The translations under genes were made by a program, and so were the position numbers. Below, in pieces: positions 1 through 5,020 of a stretch of 5,020 nucleotides of DNA; the first letter of the stretch is position 1, and every line of letters begins with the position of its first letter. The stretch is from Bacteroidota bacterium. GTDB taxonomy: Bacteria > Bacteroidota > Bacteroidia > Flavobacteriales > Flavobacteriaceae. Under the pieces are notes generated by a model that was not told the DNA's origin, ran no database searches, and was given only the letters and a program-made list of their open reading frames with translations. The stretch lies in NCBI GenBank assembly GCA_015767395.1, contig JADWMI010000196.1, positions 1 through 5,020 of the forward strand. The letters are read 5' to 3'.

Positions 1-97
1 CCTGTATAGCTTGCAAATCCATTGTTTGCGCTATAATTGAATTCATAAAACAACAATTCAATAAGGTGATAAGAATAAAATTTAATATTATTTTCAT
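1..97 (-). CDS. Exported protein, N-terminal fragment cut by the window edge
   Basis: This is an open frame starting at ATG 97-95 and running without a stop through 32 codons to the window edge; the rest lies outside. The product begins MKIILNFILITLLNCC, then a short stretch ending SIIAQTMDLQAIQ. That is a clear signal peptide: one Lys, a hydrophobic core over about residues 3-17, and a probable signal peptidase I cut after Ala23, leaving Gln24 first. A Gln at +1 is common in Bacteroidota exported proteins. Cys15 and Cys16 are preceded by Leu-Asn, which is a poor lipobox, so a lipoprotein is less likely. The frame starts 26 bp after the sugar transferase stop, so it is probably in the same operon. 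By position a polysaccharide export (Wza-like) protein is plausible, but nothing visible proves it. An internal in-frame ATG at 46-44 would lose the signal peptide. Confidence 0.7.
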   Translation of the reverse strand, partial: MKIILNFILITLLNCCFMNSIIAQTMDLQAIQ

Positions 98-123
98 GAA
101 TTAACAATTCTAATGGATAGTGG

Positions 124-1323
124 TTATACAGCCGTTTTTTGAAATAGCGCTGGAACAGTTCGTAAAATCAGTTTGAAATCATACCAGAAAGAATAATTAA
201 CCCCTTTAAAGTGACTGGCATATTCGTTATCTAATCGTATTCTTTCTGCTTCAGACATACTACCGCCTTTTCCTCTTAGCTCTACCTGCCATAAGCCCGT
301 AATGCCGGCAGGAGCTAAAAATCTTTTTGATAAGTTATCTGCTGTTAATGCTTCTGCCTCATAAACTGGTAAAGGCCGGTTGCCAACAATAGACATATCG
401 CCTTTCAGAACATTTATCAATTGAGGCAATTCATCAATACTTGTATTTCGTATAAATTTACCCACACGAGTCACACGAGGATCATCAACAATTTTTACAA
501 AAGTGGAGTTGTTTTTTTTCGTTTCGTTCTTTTGAAAATTGTGCCAATAATCGCAAACATCATAGGTGTCAACATACAGCAATGGCGAGCATGTTTCTCC
601 TTGGGGTAATTTGGAGCATCTTGGACATGAAGTATCTAAATAATTAGTTGTTGGTTTTGAGATGGTATTGTATTGATTTTTTTCTGCAGCTAGTTTTTTT
701 AACAACGCATCAGAACCAGTTCGCATTGAGCGTAATTTGTAAAAATCAAACGTTTTGCGCCCCACCCTTTTTGAAGAATAATACACTTTGCCTTTAGACT
801 CCAATCGAATGGCAATAATGATTAGCAATAGAAAAGGAGCAGCTACTAGAAGCACACTAAAAGCCACAAAAATATCAAAAACACGTTTTGAAATGGGTGT
901 TTGGTAAGCCTCGCTGGTCCTATCCTTGGAAGTTGTTGCGTTTATATTTTTTTTGTAGTCACAAAGAAATTGAATCCTGCTAAATAGGTTTTTTGGTAAG
1001 GCTGTTGAAGTCACATAAAAATCATCAACCCGTTTTTTTAATGCAAGTTTGAACACTTCACGGCTAAATTGTGTATCTAAAAGAATAAACGGTATCGCAT
1101 TGTAAGCAACTTGCGCCCTTAACCAATCAAATAAGAACAAGCCGTCATTGCCCGGTAAATTAAAATCGCAAATGATAGCGTCGGGCTTCTCATTCGAGTT
1201 CAGGAAATTTACGGCTTTGATATTGTTATCTAAAACTGTAAGAGATACATGAGGTCGTTTCGGTATACTTTTTAGAGAATGGTTTTCATTTCCTACGTAC
1301 ATGATGTTTAAAAAAGATTTCAT
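124..1323 (-). CDS. Polyprenyl-phosphate sugar-1-phosphate transferase with N-terminal degenerate receiver domain
   Basis: The 399-residue protein joins two modules. Residues 5-125 resemble a CheY-type receiver: a predicted phospho-acceptor Asp53 in ICDFNLP and a DDF motif near 100, but the N-terminal acidic pair is Gly11-Asn12, Asp83 sits where Thr/Ser is usual, and the switch Lys is absent. Residues 145-399 are a bacterial sugar transferase (monotopic phosphoglycosyl transferase, PglC/WcaJ type): a hydrophobic membrane segment at 148-172 with Pro163, RVG at 186-188, FYKLRSM at 194-200, the catalytic Asp-Glu pair D297-E298 in TSIDELPQL, LKGDMSIVGNRPLP, and APAGITGLWQV. Family members transfer a sugar phosphate from a UDP-sugar to undecaprenyl phosphate on the inner membrane, starting glycan assembly; the sugar cannot be read here. 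Between KLRSM and DDPRVT there are about 75 residues, longer than usual, with Cys233, 236, 245 and 257. The gene starts 33 bp after the response regulator. Transferase identity is secure; regulation by the receiver is inferred. Confidence 0.93.
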   Translation of the reverse strand: MKSFLNIMYVGNENHSLKSIPKRPHVSLTVLDNNIKAVNFLNSNEKPDAIICDFNLPGNDGLFLFDWLRAQVAYNAIPFILLDTQFSREVFKLALKKRVDDFYVTSTALPKNLFSRIQFLCDYKKNINATTSKDRTSEAYQTPISKRVFDIFVAFSVLLVAAPFLLLIIIAIRLESKGKVYYSSKRVGRKTFDFYKLRSMRTGSDALLKKLAAEKNQYNTISKPTTNYLDTSCPRCSKLPQGETCSPLLYVDTYDVCDYWHNFQKNETKKNNSTFVKIVDDPRVTRVGKFIRNTSIDELPQLINVLKGDMSIVGNRPLPVYEAEALTADNLSKRFLAPAGITGLWQVELRGKGGSMSEAERIRLDNEYASHFKGVNYSFWYDFKLILRTVPALFQKTAV

Positions 1324-1356
1324 AATATTGAATTTTTTATTTAATTATTAGAGACA

Positions 1357-1746
1357 CTACCATTTTATAGAATAATGAATGGGGAAAAGATTTTTTTTAA
1401 CCAGTTCGTCTAGCTCCTCCGGATTAAAGGGTTTTGTAAGGTAATCTTGCGCACCTAGCTTATAACATTTTATGCGCTCCTTGCTTTCCGATTTGGCAGA
1501 TAGCATTATAATTGGGGTATGCTTTGTAAAACCTCTTTCCCTAACTTTTGTTAAAAACTCATATCCATGCATGGTCGTCATTTCAATATCGCTAATAATA
1601 AGATCTGGAAGATTGCCTTCTAACCATTCAAGGGCATCAAAACCATCATTTATTGAAACAACATCATAGTCCTTGGAAAGAAAGTTCTCCAATAAAAGAC
1701 ATATTGTTAATTCGTCATCAACGACTAGTATTTTCTTATTCATCAT
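1357..1746 (-). CDS. Single-domain CheY-like response regulator
   Basis: This is a stand-alone receiver domain of 129 residues when started at ATG 1746-1744. All the canonical residues are visible in this numbering: acidic pair Asp10-Asp11 in LVVDDE, phospho-acceptor Asp53 in IISDIEM, Ser83 in IIMLSAK, and switch Lys105 in YLTKPF. There is no output domain, only a short tail after the last helix, so it should signal by protein contact or pass phosphate on. The frame extends three codons further to a TTG at 1755, but tandem ATGs at 1746 and 1743 are better starts. From 1746 the gene overlaps the end of the Hpt gene by 11 bp, a layout that favours translational coupling. Overlap with an Hpt gene strongly suggests the two are phosphotransfer partners. 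The next gene is the receiver-transferase fusion, a possible target. Confidence 0.93.
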   Translation of the reverse strand: MMNKKILVVDDELTICLLLENFLSKDYDVVSINDGFDALEWLEGNLPDLIISDIEMTTMHGYEFLTKVRERGFTKHTPIIMLSAKSESKERIKCYKLGAQDYLTKPFNPEELDELVKKNLFPIHYSIKW

Positions 1747-2131
1747 TTTTATCAATTGTTATGTTAAAATCATTTTTCATTTTATGTATAATTTGAGCGG
1801 CCAATTCCACTACAGTATCAATTTTTAATTCTAATAGATTCATTTCAAACGCACCTAAAATCAGCACTTCTAAAATTTCAACTTCCTTTTCTAGCTTAAC
1901 AGTCCCGTAATAAGTGAAAGACGGTTTTATTTTATGTACAATCGTTTTTATTTTTAACAGCTCATTTTTAGTGCCTGCCAACTTTAAATCTTCAATTGAT
2001 TTCGAAGTTTGACTGATAAAAGCTTGAATCATTTTTTCAATCTGTTGCTCGTTTCCGCTACACATTTTTTCAATCAAAGACAAGTCATATAATTGTTCTT
2101 CAGGTTTATTTATATTCGTTTCCAATTTCAT
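1736..2131 (-). CDS. Stand-alone histidine phosphotransfer (Hpt) protein
   Basis: The 131-residue soluble protein is predicted mostly helical. Its diagnostic site is VHKIKPSFTYYG at 65-76, with the phospho-accepting His66 followed by Lys67, Lys69-Pro70 and Gly76, matching the HxLKGS/HKLKP-type motif of Hpt domains. Hpt proteins carry phosphoryl groups between receiver domains in multi-step relays and have no catalysis of their own. The length fits one four-helix Hpt bundle and leaves no room for a kinase domain. It is the first gene of its cluster, after a 398-bp non-coding gap holding a candidate promoter. Its TAA stop lies inside the start region of the next gene, a response regulator. No hybrid kinase is in the window, so the phosphate source must be encoded elsewhere. 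The ATG at 2131 has no Shine-Dalgarno-like sequence before it. Confidence 0.88.
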   Translation of the reverse strand: MKLETNINKPEEQLYDLSLIEKMCSGNEQQIEKMIQAFISQTSKSIEDLKLAGTKNELLKIKTIVHKIKPSFTYYGTVKLEKEVEILEVLILGAFEMNLLELKIDTVVELAAQIIHKMKNDFNITIDKNDE

Positions 2132-2166
2132 AATTAGTTGTACTTACGCTAGCATACACCATACTT

Positions 2167-2179
2167 ATGCCAAAGATTA
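2167..2179 (-). promoter_or_regulatory. Candidate promoter box before the Hpt gene
   Basis: The minus strand reads TAATCTTTGGCAT, ending 35 bp before the Hpt start codon. It resembles the Bacteroidota -7 element (TAnnTTTG) with one extra base between TA and TTTG. No matching TTG is visible at the -33 position. Support comes from an 11-of-13 match to the box at 4914-4926 at a similar distance from ugd. It is inferred, not a proven start site. Confidence 0.4.
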
Positions 2180-2233
2180 AAAAAACTTAAACGTTTGATT
2201 TACAGTGTTTTAAAATAGTTTTATTTGCTTCAT

Positions 2234-2250
2234 ATTCTCTATACGAGAAT
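2234..2250. promoter_or_regulatory. 17-bp dyad, possible operator of the Hpt cluster
   Basis: The arms ATTCTC (2234-2239) and GAGAAT (2245-2250) form a perfect 6-bp inverted repeat around a 5-bp centre. It lies 102 bp before the Hpt start codon and upstream of the candidate promoter box. It shares the pattern ATTC-N9-GAAT with the dyad upstream of ugd, so both could bind the same dimeric regulator. The regulator is unknown. Confidence 0.35.
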
Positions 2251-2323
2251 GCTTTTCCGAAAAATGGAATAGCTTGTTTTTAGGTATTTAAGCAATCAAT
2301 AGAAGTCTTACTCATTTTTTTAA

Positions 2324-2372
2324 TGAAAAATCACTTAGCAATGAATGCTTTATTTTTTTGATTGATTTTTCA
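2324..2372. repeat. 10-bp inverted repeat with 29-nt loop
   Basis: TGAAAAATCA (2324-2333) is the exact reverse complement of TGATTTTTCA (2363-2372). In AT-rich DNA a match of this size can occur by chance. The stem is AT-rich and not followed by a T-run on the minus strand, so it is not a convincing terminator. Confidence 0.25.
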
Positions 2373-2529
2373 ACTGTATTTTAGAAAAGAAGGAAGCCGT
2401 AATAAAAATAGTTGTCCTTAACCATAAAATTAAATTGGAGTACCAAACTTTATGAATGTTAACAAATATCAAAAAATATTACAGCTTCAAACAGGGGGCT
2501 TATATCGGGGTTATTTTTTATAGTTTTTT

Positions 2530-3468
2530 TTAGATAACGGATTTAAAAAATTCAATGGTCTTTATGAGTCCTGCTTCAAGTTCTATTATGGGTGACCAAT
2601 TGAGCTCTTTTTTTGCAAGTGAAATATCAGGTTGTCGCATCATAGGATCATCAAGAGGTAGCGGTTTGTAAATGATTTTTGATTTCGACTTTGTAAGTTC
2701 AATTATCTTTTTAGCGAGTTCCAAAATGGTAAATTCATTCGGGTTTCCCATGTTTATTGGACCTGTAACCTGATCAGATGAAGCCATCATCCTTATCATT
2801 CCCGCTACCAAATCATCAATATATTGAAAACTCCTTGTTTGCTGTCCTTCACCATAAATTGTAATATCCTGATTTTGCAATGCCTGAACAATAAAGTTTG
2901 AAACCACTCTTCCATCATCTGGATGCATTCGTGGACCATAAGTGTTAAATATTCGAATGATCTTTATCTTAACGTTATTTTGCTTATGATAATTTACAAA
3001 TAAGCTTTCTGCAGCTCGTTTTCCTTCATCATAGCAAGAGCGTTCTCCAATGGGATTTACATGACCCCAATATGTTTCTGGCTGCGGGTGCACAAGAGGA
3101 TCTCCATACACCTCACTTGTTGAGGCTTGTAATACTTTGGCGTTTATTCGTTTGGCAAGCCCCAGCATATTAATAGCCCCCATAACAGATGTCTTAACCG
3201 TTTTAATAGCATTGTATTGGTAATGAATTGGGGATGCTGGACAGGCCAAGTTATAAATCTCATCTGCTTCAATAAAGAAGGGTGCCGTAACATCGTGACG
3301 AATTAACTCAAAATAAGGGTTATCCAATAAATGTATGATGTTCTTTTTTTGACCTGTAAAGAAATTATCAAGGCAAAAAACTTCATTCCCTTCATTTAAT
3401 AAACGGTCACATAGGTGAGACCCAACGAAACCTGCGCCTCCTGTGACTAATATTTTTTTTCGTATCAT
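2530..3468 (-). CDS. uxs: UDP-glucuronate decarboxylase (UDP-xylose synthase)
   Basis: This 312-residue cytoplasmic enzyme of the short-chain dehydrogenase/reductase (extended) family converts UDP-glucuronate to UDP-xylose and CO2 using tightly bound NAD. The N-terminal Rossmann motif is GGAGFVG at 10-16, with Asp34-Asn35 (LDNF) ending the second strand. The family signature NLACPASP is at 73-80. The active site shows Thr117-Ser118-Glu119 in STSEVYG, Tyr146 and Lys150 in YDEGK, and Arg212 in TRSFQYIDD. The Ser-Glu pair and this Arg match decarboxylases of the ArnA/UXS type; dTDP-glucose 4,6-dehydratases have Thr-Asp-Glu here. The length is normal for bacterial UXS and nothing is missing. It starts 20 bp after ugd, whose product is its substrate, so the two are almost certainly one operon. 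UDP-xylose made here presumably feeds a xylosyltransferase outside the window. Confidence 0.95.
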   Translation of the reverse strand: MIRKKILVTGGAGFVGSHLCDRLLNEGNEVFCLDNFFTGQKKNIIHLLDNPYFELIRHDVTAPFFIEADEIYNLACPASPIHYQYNAIKTVKTSVMGAINMLGLAKRINAKVLQASTSEVYGDPLVHPQPETYWGHVNPIGERSCYDEGKRAAESLFVNYHKQNNVKIKIIRIFNTYGPRMHPDDGRVVSNFIVQALQNQDITIYGEGQQTRSFQYIDDLVAGMIRMMASSDQVTGPINMGNPNEFTILELAKKIIELTKSKSKIIYKPLPLDDPMMRQPDISLAKKELNWSPIIELEAGLIKTIEFFKSVI

Positions 3469-3488
3469 AATTATTTTAAACTATTGAT

Positions 3489-4874
3489 TTAATTATTTAT
3501 AAGTTGTATTTCTATGCCAGCATTAAGTTTTGTCGGAATAACTGTATTAGTTGTTCTTGTGTTAACTCCAATGCAGAAATAATCAAATCCATTTCGTTTC
3601 ATTTCATCTTTGTCATAAATATTACGACCATCAAATACTGCAGGAAAGTTTAATAATTTACTGACAATTTTAAAATTTGGAAATTTAAATTCAGGCCATT
3701 CTGTTAATATTGCTAAGCAATCTGCATGTATTAGCGCCTCATGCTGATCCTCAAAGTAAGAGATGGTTTCGCCAAAATGATGTTTTGCCTCTTCCATAGC
3801 CACTGGGTCATACGCATGTACTTTTGCGCCAGCCTCTAAAAGTTTTTTAACGATTATCAAAGAGGGCGCTTCCCGCATATCATCAGTTTGAGGCTTAAAT
3901 GAAAGTCCCCACAAAGCAATGGTTTTACCCTCCAAATCTCCATTAAAATATTTTTGAATCTTATTGAATATTACCAATTTTTGATCTTGATTCACTGCTT
4001 CAACAGCTTTGAGTACTCGCAGATCATAGTTGTGCTCTCCTCCCGTTCTTATCAAGGCCTGCACATCTTTTGGAAAACAAGACCCTCCATATCCAATTCC
4101 CGGATAAATAAATTTATTGCCAATTCTAGAGTCAGAACCAATGCCTTTTCTTACTTCATTTATATCAGCCCCTACAATTTCACATAAGTTCGCAATGTCA
4201 TTGATAAAACTAATTTTAGCCGCAAGCATTGAATTTGCAGCATACTTAGTCATCTCCGCAGAAACAATATCCATAAATATTAAAGGATGTCCATTAAGTA
4301 TAAATGGCTTGTATAGACTTTTCATGAGATCTTCTGCCCTTTTACTTTCTAGTCCAATTACAATTCTGTCTGGCTTTAAAAAATCATCAATGGCAGCACC
4401 TTCTTTAAGGAACTCTGGGTTTGAGGCTACGGCAAACTCAATGTCTAAGCTTCGCTTGTTTAATTCATCCTGAATGGCGTCCTTTACTTTTTTAGAAGTT
4501 CCAACTGGTACGGTGCTTTTAGTAACTACCAATAAATAATCATCCATATTTCTGCCACAATCACGAGCAACAGCAAGTACATATTTCAAATCGGCGCTGC
4601 CATCTTCATCTGGAGGTGTACCAACAGAAATAAACAAAACTTCACATCCTTTCATAGCTTCTGAAATATCTGTGGTAAAAGTCAAACGACCTTTTTTAAC
4701 ATTTCGGGTCAGCATCTCCTCTAACCCTGGTTCATAAATTGGTACAATACCCTTATTTAGGTTCTCAATTTTGTTATGGTCAATGTCAACACAAACAACA
4801 TCAATTCCAACTTCAGAAAAACATGCCCCGGTAACAAGTCCCACATATCCACTGCCAACAATTACAATTTTCAT
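3489..4874 (-). CDS. ugd: UDP-glucose 6-dehydrogenase
   Basis: The enzyme oxidises UDP-glucose twice with NAD to give UDP-glucuronate in the cytoplasm. From the ATG at 4874-4872 the product has 461 residues. The N-terminal Rossmann motif GSGYVG is at 7-12 directly after the start. Further family motifs are STVPVGT at 120-126, NPEFLKEG at 152-159, EMTKYAAN at 207-214 (Lys210, Asn214), and the catalytic Cys266 in GGSCFPKD with Asp270. The C-terminal UDP-binding domain includes LWGLSFKP at 321-328 and DGRNIYD near 415-421. About 20 residues follow the usual IGV/IGR end. The frame is open for 19 more codons to an ATG at 4931, but that extension would precede a fold that normally starts at MKIVIVG, and it crosses an 11-bp tandem repeat and a promoter-like box. 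GDP-mannose dehydrogenase is less likely given NPEFLKEG. It is the first gene of the ugd-uxs pair. Confidence 0.96.
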   Translation of the reverse strand: MKIVIVGSGYVGLVTGACFSEVGIDVVCVDIDHNKIENLNKGIVPIYEPGLEEMLTRNVKKGRLTFTTDISEAMKGCEVLFISVGTPPDEDGSADLKYVLAVARDCGRNMDDYLLVVTKSTVPVGTSKKVKDAIQDELNKRSLDIEFAVASNPEFLKEGAAIDDFLKPDRIVIGLESKRAEDLMKSLYKPFILNGHPLIFMDIVSAEMTKYAANSMLAAKISFINDIANLCEIVGADINEVRKGIGSDSRIGNKFIYPGIGYGGSCFPKDVQALIRTGGEHNYDLRVLKAVEAVNQDQKLVIFNKIQKYFNGDLEGKTIALWGLSFKPQTDDMREAPSLIIVKKLLEAGAKVHAYDPVAMEEAKHHFGETISYFEDQHEALIHADCLAILTEWPEFKFPNFKIVSKLLNFPAVFDGRNIYDKDEMKRNGFDYFCIGVNTRTTNTVIPTKLNAGIEIQLINN

Positions 4875-4888
4875 AATTTTAAATTTTA

Positions 4889-4910
4889 GATTTACAAAGG
4901 ATTTACAAAG
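4889..4910 (-). repeat. Two tandem copies of an 11-bp unit in the ugd leader
   Basis: On the minus strand CTTTGTAAATC occurs twice with no gap (4910-4900 and 4899-4889), ending 14 bp before the ugd start codon. The unit length is not a multiple of three, which argues against this stretch coding for an N-terminal extension. It would lie at the start of the transcript if the box at 4914-4926 is the promoter, and could bind a protein or affect translation. No function is known. Confidence 0.5.
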
Positions 4911-4913
4911 CCA

Positions 4914-4926
4914 ATGCCAAAACTTA
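4914..4926 (-). promoter_or_regulatory. Candidate promoter box before ugd
   Basis: The minus strand reads TAAGTTTTGGCAT, ending 39 bp before the ugd start codon at 4874. It matches the box before the Hpt gene at 11 of 13 positions (TAAnnTTTGGCAT) and resembles the Bacteroidota TAnnTTTG element with one extra base. No -33 TTG is visible. If it is the promoter, transcription begins after the upstream ATG at 4931, supporting the start at 4874. Confidence 0.4.
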
Positions 4927-4969
4927 ACCATCTTACTCCCAGCGCTTAAGGATTTTTGTTTTGAATTAA

Positions 4970-4990
4970 ATATTCCATAATATGGAATAT
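4970..4990. promoter_or_regulatory. Perfect 21-bp dyad upstream of ugd, possible operator
   Basis: ATATTCCATA (4970-4979) and TATGGAATAT (4981-4990) are exact reverse complements around a single central base. The symmetry stops at once on either side. A one-base loop cannot form a normal RNA hairpin, so a dimeric DNA-binding protein is the better reading. The core ATTC-N9-GAAT (4972-4988) lies 97 bp before the ugd start and is shared with the dyad at 2234-2250. The regulator is unknown. Confidence 0.45.
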
Positions 4991-5020
4991 ATCTATATTT
5001 TGGATTTATGGTGAGCTTTG

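Larger units (their letters stand above)
2132..2529. other. Non-coding gap between uxs and the Hpt cluster
   Basis: This 398-bp AT-rich stretch separates the two minus-strand operons. It holds a candidate promoter box (2167-2179), a 17-bp dyad (2234-2250) and a 10-bp inverted repeat with a 29-nt loop (2324-2372), listed separately. Only very short open frames occur, such as a 23-codon plus-strand frame at 2452-2523, with no supporting features. I see no stable GC-rich hairpin followed by a T-run on the minus strand, so the end of the uxs transcript is unassigned. The part from about 2380 to 2529 shows nothing I can name. Confidence 0.6.

Noticed and set aside
36..62. 8-bp inverted repeat ATTGAATT / AATTCAAT with an 11-nt loop after the transferase gene
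   Set aside because: It lies inside the signal-peptide coding region, is AT-only apart from one pair, and has no T-run after it, so neither a terminator nor an operator is supported.
421..609. Open frame of 62 codons on the plus strand
   Set aside because: It is antisense to the conserved catalytic part and Cys insertion of the sugar transferase; no domain or start signal.
2106..2162. 18-codon minus-strand frame overlapping the Hpt start in another phase, a possible leader peptide
   Set aside because: No codon pattern typical of attenuators and no hairpin; the overlap with the Hpt gene is probably chance.
2154..2175. Sigma-54-like TGGCAT followed by a TGGTGT where TTGC is expected
   Set aside because: The -24 half is fair, but the invariant GC of the -12 half is missing at the required spacing.
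2452..2523. 23-codon plus-strand frame in the gap (begins MNVNKYQK)
   Set aside because: Too short, no ribosome-binding or promoter signal, and no recognisable peptide class; a chance frame cannot be excluded.
2484..2529. G-runs and T-runs just after uxs as a possible terminator
   Set aside because: The C-runs on the minus strand are direct repeats, not complementary, so no hairpin forms.
4117..4473. Open frame of 118 codons on the plus strand
   Set aside because: It is entirely antisense to ugd, which has clear family motifs; the plus-strand product shows no recognisable domain.
5006..5020. Possible end of an upstream minus-strand gene (TAA at 5008-5006) or start of a plus-strand gene (ATG at 5008)
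   Set aside because: Only four codons are visible in either direction, too few to support a call.

Overview
The window looks like part of a polysaccharide (capsule/exopolysaccharide) locus from a member of the Bacteroidota. The pointers are low GC, no consistent Shine-Dalgarno sequences, promoter-like boxes resembling the Bacteroidota TAnnTTTG type, a sugar transferase with the GNRPLP variant of the usual GPRP motif, and a truncated secreted protein whose signal peptide would be cut just before Gln (the Bacteroidota 'Q-rule'). The lineage is inferred from these traits; there is no rRNA or marker gene.

Every supportable gene is on the minus strand, so transcription runs from high to low coordinates. 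First comes a sugar-nucleotide pair: UDP-glucose 6-dehydrogenase (ugd, 4874-3489) and, 20 bp on, UDP-glucuronate decarboxylase / UDP-xylose synthase (uxs, 3468-2530). Together they convert UDP-glucose to UDP-glucuronate and then to UDP-xylose. A 398-bp non-coding gap follows. Then comes a compact second cluster: a stand-alone histidine phosphotransfer protein (Hpt, 2131-1736), an overlapping single-domain response regulator (1746-1357), a polyprenyl-phosphate sugar-1-phosphate transferase with an N-terminal receiver-like domain (1323-124), and the first 32 codons of an exported protein (97 to the window edge).

The most interesting part is the second cluster. An intact Hpt and an intact receiver are coupled to a phosphoglycosyl transferase that carries its own, degenerate, receiver domain. 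This suggests that a phosphorelay or receiver-receiver contact controls the membrane step that starts glycan assembly. No kinase is present, so that link is a hypothesis. The transferase also has a four-cysteine insertion that could bind metal.

The regions upstream of the two operons share two elements. One is a 13-bp box, TAAnnTTTGGCAT, 36-40 bp before the start codon. The other is a dyad, ATTC-N9-GAAT, about 100 bp before the start codon. This suggests the precursor operon and the signalling/transferase operon are co-regulated. No RNA genes, mobile elements, CRISPR arrays or convincing intrinsic terminators were seen.
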